64,000 bases of DNA from contig CAWADP010000010.1 in NCBI GenBank assembly GCA_963780805.1, positions 434,001-498,000 on the forward strand, given 5' to 3'. Positions 59,403 through 64,000 of this stretch are shown here, piece by piece (within the stretch, counting starts at the first letter, position 1; each line of letters opens with the position of its first letter). The notes under the pieces are model-generated. The model had not been told where the DNA came from. It saw only the letters and a program-made list of their open reading frames with translations, and ran no database searches. Made by a program: the position numbers and the translations under genes. The DNA comes from JASHVB01 sp963780805. Lineage in GTDB: Bacteria > Pseudomonadota > Alphaproteobacteria > Acetobacterales > Acetobacteraceae.

Positions 59403-60545
59403 ATGAAAGTCGGGATGGCGCTGAACATGCTGTGCCAGGCGGGGCGCCCGGACGCCTCGGTGGTACACGAGCACATGGCCATGGGCGACCTCGTCGAGCC
59501 GCTCGGCTTCGATTCCCTGTTCGCGCTGGAGCACCATTTCACCGGCTACGCCATGTCGCCGGCGCCGCTGCAATTGCTGGCGTACTATGCCGGCCGCACA
59601 CAGCGCATCCAGCTCGGCACCGCAGTCATCGTGCTGCCCTGGCACGATCCCATCCGCGTCGCCGAGCAAATCGCCTTGCTCGACATCATGTGCGGCGGGC
59701 GCTGTCTGTTCGGCTTCGGCCGCGGCGCCGCCAGCGTGGAATACGAAGGCTTCCGCATCCCGATGGGCGAGGCCCGCCCGCGCTTCATCGAAGCCGCCCG
59801 CATCATCCAGCAGGCGCTGGCGCAGGAGACCTTCGAATTCCAGGGCGACTACTTCCAGATTCCCCGCACCGCGATCCGCCCGCGGCCAATCTCCCACCCC
59901 GAGCGCCGCTTCTACGGCACTGCGGTCAGCCCGGATTCGGTGGACGTGATGGCGAAGCTCGGCTTCTCCATGCTGGTGATCATGCAGAACGAGTGGCCGA
60001 AAGCCGCCGCCGACATCATCCGCTACCGCGAGGTCGCCGAGCGCGAGGGTTTCGCCCCGCGGCCGCCAATGATCCTGACCAACGTGTCGTGCGCCGAATC
60101 CCGCGCCGAGGCACACGACCGCGCCATGCAATGGCTCGGCAAGAAGTGGGACTCGATCGACAACCACTACCATTTCTCCGATGGCCATCTGACCGACGTC
60201 AAAGGCTATGAGTTGTATGAAAAGATCGGGCAAACCTACGCCAAGATGAAGGAACCGTCGCGTCAGGCGAAGGCGACCGAGTTCTATGTCAGCATCCAGG
60301 TGGTCGGCACGCCCGACGACTGCATCCAGAAGATCGCCGAACTGCACGCGCTGACCGGATTGGATCACCTGGTCGCCGAGTTCTCCTTCGGCGGCATGCC
60401 GCACGAGGAAGCCGAACTCGGCATGCGTCTGTTCGCCGACAAGGTGCTGCCGGTGCTGCAACGCGACGCGATGTTCTCAGCCCCTCGCGCCGCGCCTGCT
60501 GCTGCGCCCGAGGCGATGCCCGAAGGCGTGTTCGCCCCGGCGTAG
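59403..60545 (+). CDS. LLM class flavin-dependent oxidoreductase
   Basis: 380 residues from ATG 59403 (CACGGAGGGATCGCC upstream). Luciferase-like barrel with FDSLFALEHHFTGYAMSP, TAVIVLPWHDPIRVAEQIAL, GRCLFGFGRGAASVEYEGFR and a C-terminal VVGTPDDCIQKIAELHALTG. It is similar in plan to the protein at 13292-14323. An Ala/Pro-rich tail ends it. The reaction is probably an FMNH2-dependent oxygenation. The substrate is unknown. Confidence 0.9.
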   Translation: MKVGMALNMLCQAGRPDASVVHEHMAMGDLVEPLGFDSLFALEHHFTGYAMSPAPLQLLAYYAGRTQRIQLGTAVIVLPWHDPIRVAEQIALLDIMCGGRCLFGFGRGAASVEYEGFRIPMGEARPRFIEAARIIQQALAQETFEFQGDYFQIPRTAIRPRPISHPERRFYGTAVSPDSVDVMAKLGFSMLVIMQNEWPKAAADIIRYREVAEREGFAPRPPMILTNVSCAESRAEAHDRAMQWLGKKWDSIDNHYHFSDGHLTDVKGYELYEKIGQTYAKMKEPSRQAKATEFYVSIQVVGTPDDCIQKIAELHALTGLDHLVAEFSFGGMPHEEAELGMRLFADKVLPVLQRDAMFSAPRAAPAAAPEAMPEGVFAPA

Positions 60546-60581
60546 TGTTCCGGATTGGCGGTTGGCGCCCGCCTTTCAAAT

Positions 60582-60930
60582 GTCATTGCGAGCGCAGCGA
60601 AGCAATCTCCCGCCAGTGATGCCAGGCCGCCAAAAGACTGATTGATGGGCGAGGCCCGAACCCCACCCGTCATGGCCGGACCCGGCCATGACGGGTGGTG
60701 CCGGTGCCGTGTGTCATTCTTTCTGCAGGCTGGCTGCCGGCTGGTACGAGATGCGAACTCGCCTGGAGATTGCTTCGGTGGGCTGGCAAGAAACGGCCCT
60801 CGACGTCATCGCGGCGAGAGCCGGGACCCAAGCGGCATGGGTCGCCGCTTTCGCGGGGATGACGCCAGGACCATCCGCCGTTTCATTCACGGCGGGTCGG
60901 CCGCCCCGCCCGGTGGTCAACTCGCAATGA
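60582..60930. repeat. Cluster of three dispersed repeat types
   Basis: TGTCATTGCGAGCGCAGCGA near 60582; CGTCATGGCCGGACCCGGCC ATGACGG near 60667-60694, a short perfect-looking inverted repeat; GGAGATTGCTTCGGTGGGC near 60765; and TTTCATTCACGGCGGGTCGG with GTGGTCAACTCGCAATGACG ending near 60931. There is no gene in 60546-60965. Confidence 0.75.
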
Positions 60931-60965
60931 CGTATCCCATTCGCTGCCGCCGAGCCGGGTCGTCT

Positions 60966-62219
60966 TCAAATCTGCAATGCACGGCCATCCGTAGCTCCGT
61001 CGGGAAGCCCGAGATGGCGCAAGATGGTCGGTGCCAGGTCAACGATATGCGCCGTGCCGAACCTGCGAGTGCCGCCGCTGAATCCCGCGCCTTCGATCAT
61101 CAACACCGGTGATTGTTCGTATCTTCCCAGGCCGCCATGCTGGCCGCATCCCGGGCGGACCCTCTTGTCCCAGCGCGGCACGGCTATCAGAGAGCAACCG
61201 GGCACCCCGTAATCATTCACCGTCTCGTCCGCCTTCAGCGACACTGCGAACGCCAGCCCGTAAAGCGGTGCCTGACCGATCGTGCCGAGATCCTCGGTGT
61301 CCACCACGAGACCGGCCCATGGCTGGTCCTGGAGATATTTCTGCAGCCGCACGCGGCGGCTCTCGCGGCCGGGATCAAGGTAGATCAGCGATGACGTGCC
61401 ATTCGATAATGCGAGCACATCGGTCGAATCGGGACCATCCTTCAGGCCAGCCGTGATCAGTTCGGCTTCAACATCGATCGCGCCGCTGACGGTTTCGTGC
61501 CCATGATCGGAACCGACTATCAACAGCACGTCGTCGCCCGCGGCGCGTTGTTGCTCCACGGCGGCCATGACGGCGCCGGCGTTGCGGTCGGCTTCGCGCA
61601 GCACCGCCAGGTGTTCGGGCGAACCAAGCGGCACGTCGTGCTGGATATGATCCGGCTCGCCAAGCCACAGCACGGCGAGTGCGGGCTTGCGAAGCAACGC
61701 TTCGGCGATAAAGCGGTCGGTCATCGCGCGGTCGCCTGTGGCGTCCAGCGTGACACGCAACGGATCGGCGAGCGCGGCGCCACCGGGACCCCGCGAAAAC
61801 GTACGTTGGTAGATGTGGCCATGGGCGTCAGGGTCATGTGCGTTGGCCGCGCCCGGCGAGACATTGTTGAACAGAATGGCCCCGCCATGCGGCGCCACGC
61901 GTTCGGACAGCGTGGGCACCGCAAGCGCATGTCCGGTCACTGCCCTTTTGTGTGCCAGGAAGTCGGGCCGACCAACGTCGTGCGGAACCAGCGTGCCGTC
62001 TTCCAGCAGTGCCACGGCATTGCCCTGCAGGGTGTGCCGCGCCGGATGGCAGCCGGTGGCGAAGCTGGCCGAGACGGCACGGGTGGCGGAGGGGAAGGCG
62101 GTACTGAACTCCGGAAAGGACACTGCCTGCGCGGCGAATTGTGCGAGGTATGGCGTGCGGGCCGCGGTAACGAAATCGCGGCGCAAGCCATCCAGGATGA
62201 CGACAACGGCCCGTTGCAT
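60966..62219 (-). CDS. Alkaline phosphatase superfamily phosphodiesterase (NPP-like)
   Basis: 417 residues from ATG 62219 (ACAGGTGAACACC upstream). Metal and nucleophile sites of the nucleotide pyrophosphatase/phosphodiesterase group: VVILDGLRRDFV (Asp ligand), FPSATRAVSASFATG (Ser/Thr nucleophile), LGEPDHIQHDV (Asp, His), IVGSDHGHETVSG (Asp, His) and CGQHGGLGRYE (His). No signal peptide is visible, so a cytoplasmic phosphodiesterase or phosphonate-type hydrolase is possible. The substrate is unknown. Confidence 0.88.
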   Translation of the reverse strand: MQRAVVVILDGLRRDFVTAARTPYLAQFAAQAVSFPEFSTAFPSATRAVSASFATGCHPARHTLQGNAVALLEDGTLVPHDVGRPDFLAHKRAVTGHALAVPTLSERVAPHGGAILFNNVSPGAANAHDPDAHGHIYQRTFSRGPGGAALADPLRVTLDATGDRAMTDRFIAEALLRKPALAVLWLGEPDHIQHDVPLGSPEHLAVLREADRNAGAVMAAVEQQRAAGDDVLLIVGSDHGHETVSGAIDVEAELITAGLKDGPDSTDVLALSNGTSSLIYLDPGRESRRVRLQKYLQDQPWAGLVVDTEDLGTIGQAPLYGLAFAVSLKADETVNDYGVPGCSLIAVPRWDKRVRPGCGQHGGLGRYEQSPVLMIEGAGFSGGTRRFGTAHIVDLAPTILRHLGLPDGATDGRALQI

Positions 62220-62290
62220 GGTGTTCACCTGTCCCCGACTCGTGACTGCTGGAAGCCGCCCCGCTCTGTGGTGCGACTGCGACACCTCCC

Positions 62291-62379
62291 GTCATGGCCG
62301 GGCGTGACCCGGCCATCTACCCCGGCTTTCGCGTGCGAAGATGGCCGGGTCAAGCCTGGCTTGACCCGGCCATGACGGT
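62291..62379. repeat. 89-bp near-perfect inverted repeat
   Basis: GTCATGGCCGGGCGTGACCC at the left and CTTGACCCGGCCATGACGG at the right, with an inner GGCCATCT/AGATGGCC pair. It would form a long hairpin and is the fullest copy in the window of the ATGGCCGGG family. Confidence 0.85.
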
Positions 62380-62535
62380 AGACGCCTGGTGCATTGCGTC
62401 CTTTTCCGCCGCTCGCTTTCAGCCGGTCCCATTCAGCACGAAATCGAAAATATCGAAACCGCGCAGCCGATGCGTCTCCATACGGTGCCGGTACTCGTTC
62501 GTCGGCTTCGCCGGCTCGCGACATAAGCGCGAGAA

Positions 62536-62860
62536 TCGCCATCATCTGGGCCTTCGTATGGCGGTCGCTGGTGCATGACAGGCCGGCCCAGGCGGCGTGG
62601 CTGTCCCCGGCGCAGCGCGAAACCATCGAAACCACCTTGCAGCACGAGCAACAGCAACTGCGGCCCGTGCCAAACTATGCGACGGCATTCCGCATACCGA
62701 TGGTGATGCTGCTGACGGTGCAGTACTTCTGCTGGAGCGTCGGGGTCTATGGGTTCGTGATCTGGCTGCCCTCGATGCTGAAGGCGGGTCGCGCGGTCGG
62801 CATCGTCTAGATCGGCTGGCTGTCGGCCGCACCCTGGCGGGGTTGGGAGAAAACGCCGGC
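62536..62860 (+). pseudogene. Remnant of an MFS transporter (ACS family), second half
   Basis: The frame reads AIIWAFVWRSLVHDRPAQAA, then WLSPAQRETIETTLQHEQ (central loop), then PMVMLLTVQYFCWSVGVYGF and VIWLPSMLKAG (helix 7). It stops at TAG 62808-62810, after which IGWLSAAPW continues in frame. Neither the first six helices nor the last five remain. It covers the part of the fold just after that found at 1093-1278, but the two fragments are 61 kb apart and need not come from one gene. Confidence 0.6.
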
Positions 62861-63176
62861 GATGTCGAGTGCTGCTGTTGCCATGCGAGGAACTTGCCAG
62901 AAAGAGAGGCGCCTTATAAACGCGACCTGTTCCGATGTCAAGCTATTTTTTCCTTTATCTGACAATTATCCTAGAAATGCTCATCCTCCTTCCGCCCCTG
63001 GCTTCGGCCGCAAAGCGGTAGGATTTGGTTTGGGGCGGCCGTTACCGCCGCTCGCTGTTGTTGCCGCAGGGCACCTCTGGTGCGCGGCCTTCCGCCGGAG
63101 CAATCTCGATTCCACGTGCGAGCGGCATTGGCGCAGACCCATCCGCCCGTGCGGGAACCGCCCCGGAGAGCCACTC
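62861..63176. other. 316-base upstream region of the MBL gene
   Basis: No gene was seen. It includes the most AT-rich stretch of this end (about 62937-62980, with CTATTTTTTCCTTTATCTGA), which is a likely place for promoter or insertion sequences, though no -35/-10 pair can be fixed. Confidence 0.35.
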
Positions 63177-64000
63177 ATGCACACCCTGAAGATCGGCGAC
63201 GTCACGATCACCAGCGTCATCGAGCGCGACGGTCCCTGGCGGCGCCCCGAGGACATGTTCCCCTCTTACGATCCGGAACAGGGCAAGCGGTATCTGGCGG
63301 AACTCGATCCGGTGGTATTCGACCAGGCGTCCGGCCGCATGGTGATCACCTACCAGACTTTCATCGTACGCACGCCGAAGCACACCATGCTGGTGGACAC
63401 CTGCACCGGCGAGGACAAGGGCTATCCCGCGCCGATGGATTTCCCCAAGCAGCCCTGGCTCGACGGTTTCAGCGCCGCCGGCCTGCGCTTCGAGGACATC
63501 GACTTCGTATTCTGCACCCATCTGCACATCGACCACTGCGGCTGGAACACGGTGCTGCGCAACGGACGCTGGGTGCCGACCTTCCCGCGCGCGAAATACG
63601 TGTTCCACAAGCGCGAATACGCGGCGTGGGAGGAAGCGACGAAGCGGGGCGACAATCCTCCGGGCAATGTCTGGTCGTTCAATTGCCGGCCGATCGTCGA
63701 AGCCGGCCAGGCGCTGCTGGTGGATGACGACTACACGCTCGACGACACGGTGTGGCTGACGCCCACGCCCGGCCATGCGCCGTGCCATTGTTGCGTCAAC
63801 ATCAGGTCGGGTGGCCAGCGCGCCGTGGTCACCGGCGACCTGATGCACCATGCGCTGCAGTGCCGCGAGCCGGGGTGGTACACGATCTTCGACTGGGATG
63901 CGCAGCAGGGCGTGGAATCGCGCCGCAACTTCCTGCGCGACATCGCGGGCACCGGGACGTTCGTGCTGCCGATCCACTTCCCGCACCCGACGACGGGGCT
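63177..64000 (+). CDS. MBL-fold metallo-hydrolase, 3' end outside the window
   Basis: 274 residues are visible from ATG 63177 (CCCGGAGAGCCACTC upstream). Metallo-beta-lactamase fold with the zinc motif FCTHLHIDHCGWNTV, then TPTPGHAPCHCCVNI and VVTGDLMHHALQC. Together these are the ligand set of lactonase or glyoxalase II-like members. The opening MHTLKIGDVTITSVIERDGP and the QTFIVRTPKHTMLVDTCTG strand are typical of the AttM/lactonase-like environmental subgroup. The stop lies beyond 64000. The substrate is unknown. Confidence 0.9.
   Translation, partial: MHTLKIGDVTITSVIERDGPWRRPEDMFPSYDPEQGKRYLAELDPVVFDQASGRMVITYQTFIVRTPKHTMLVDTCTGEDKGYPAPMDFPKQPWLDGFSAAGLRFEDIDFVFCTHLHIDHCGWNTVLRNGRWVPTFPRAKYVFHKREYAAWEEATKRGDNPPGNVWSFNCRPIVEAGQALLVDDDYTLDDTVWLTPTPGHAPCHCCVNIRSGGQRAVVTGDLMHHALQCREPGWYTIFDWDAQQGVESRRNFLRDIAGTGTFVLPIHFPHPTTG

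Noticed and set aside
62394..62810. Intact small membrane protein in the plus strand
   Set aside because: The first part of the frame is shadow, and the rest is a fragment of an MFS transporter followed by a stop and in-frame continuation.
1..64000. tRNA or rRNA genes
   Set aside because: I looked for GGTTCGAATCC-type T-arms and conserved rRNA blocks and saw none, though a covariance-model scan would be decisive.

Overview
The window is a high-GC alphaproteobacterial chromosome segment, most probably from the Rhodospirillales (Acetobacteraceae-like). The inference rests on the gyrA-coaD-peptidylprolyl isomerase order, the argH-lptM pair next to a TlpA-type protein, the lpxD-fabZ pair, a MlaC/HpnM-like protein, and many copies of a palindromic intergenic repeat with TGTCATTGCGAG / CTCGCAATGACA ends. 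No rRNA, tRNA, CRISPR array or complete insertion sequence was seen. Both edges cut genes: a dienelactone hydrolase on the left and an MBL-fold hydrolase on the right.

Layout. 1-8.3 kb: dienelactone hydrolase, two decayed genes, and a YhaN/YhaO (SbcC/SbcD-like) DNA-repair pair whose ATPase gene is split by a frameshift. An ~85-bp direct repeat of the 3' end of a hypothetical gene flanks this pair. 8.3-16.6 kb: ClC channel, epimerase, an LLM flavin oxidoreductase between two unrelated papain-fold (Cys-His-Asp) protein genes that look AT-richer than their neighbours, and an SDR. 17.1-25.3 kb: gyrA, coaD, cyclophilin, DUF202 protein, DHA2 efflux pump, sulfotransferase. 25.6-32.8 kb: MlaC-like protein, three small c-type cytochromes, an AAA ATPase, and a leftward operon for a nine-haem cytochrome c, a membrane cytochrome b, HemG and a UbiE/MenG-like methyltransferase, preceded by an FNR-type box. 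33-44.5 kb: decayed toxin-antitoxin, alaS, two amidohydrolases, lptM, argH, TlpA-like protein, class C beta-lactamase-like hydrolase, lpxD, fabZ. 45-51.7 kb: a frameshifted penicillin-acylase-type gene directly followed by a GH3 acyl-amido synthetase gene, a response regulator, an LLM enzyme, and a decaying MNT/HEPN pair. 51.8-64 kb: CoA transferase, a LivFGMH transporter interrupted by an antiparallel GFA gene, a frameshifted DUF2293 gene, an isolated GH24 lysozyme, a third LLM enzyme, an alkaline phosphatase-superfamily enzyme, a second MFS remnant and the MBL hydrolase.

How the genes fit together. The clearest functional unit is the nine-haem cytochrome/cytochrome b/HemG/methyltransferase operon. 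Its content and FNR-like site suggest a quinol-linked respiratory branch used at low oxygen, with haem synthesis tied to the same quinone pool; no terminal catalytic subunit is present. The GH3 and Ntn-hydrolase genes form a possible make-and-break pair for an acyl amide. Much of the rest is housekeeping or aerobic catabolism of organic acids and xenobiotics.

Two cross-cutting traits stand out. About nine genes are broken or reduced to remnants, which means either active decay or a few indel errors in the assembly. Intergenic regions repeatedly carry short tandem duplications with a 13-16 nt (mostly 15 nt) period whose unit sequence differs at most loci.
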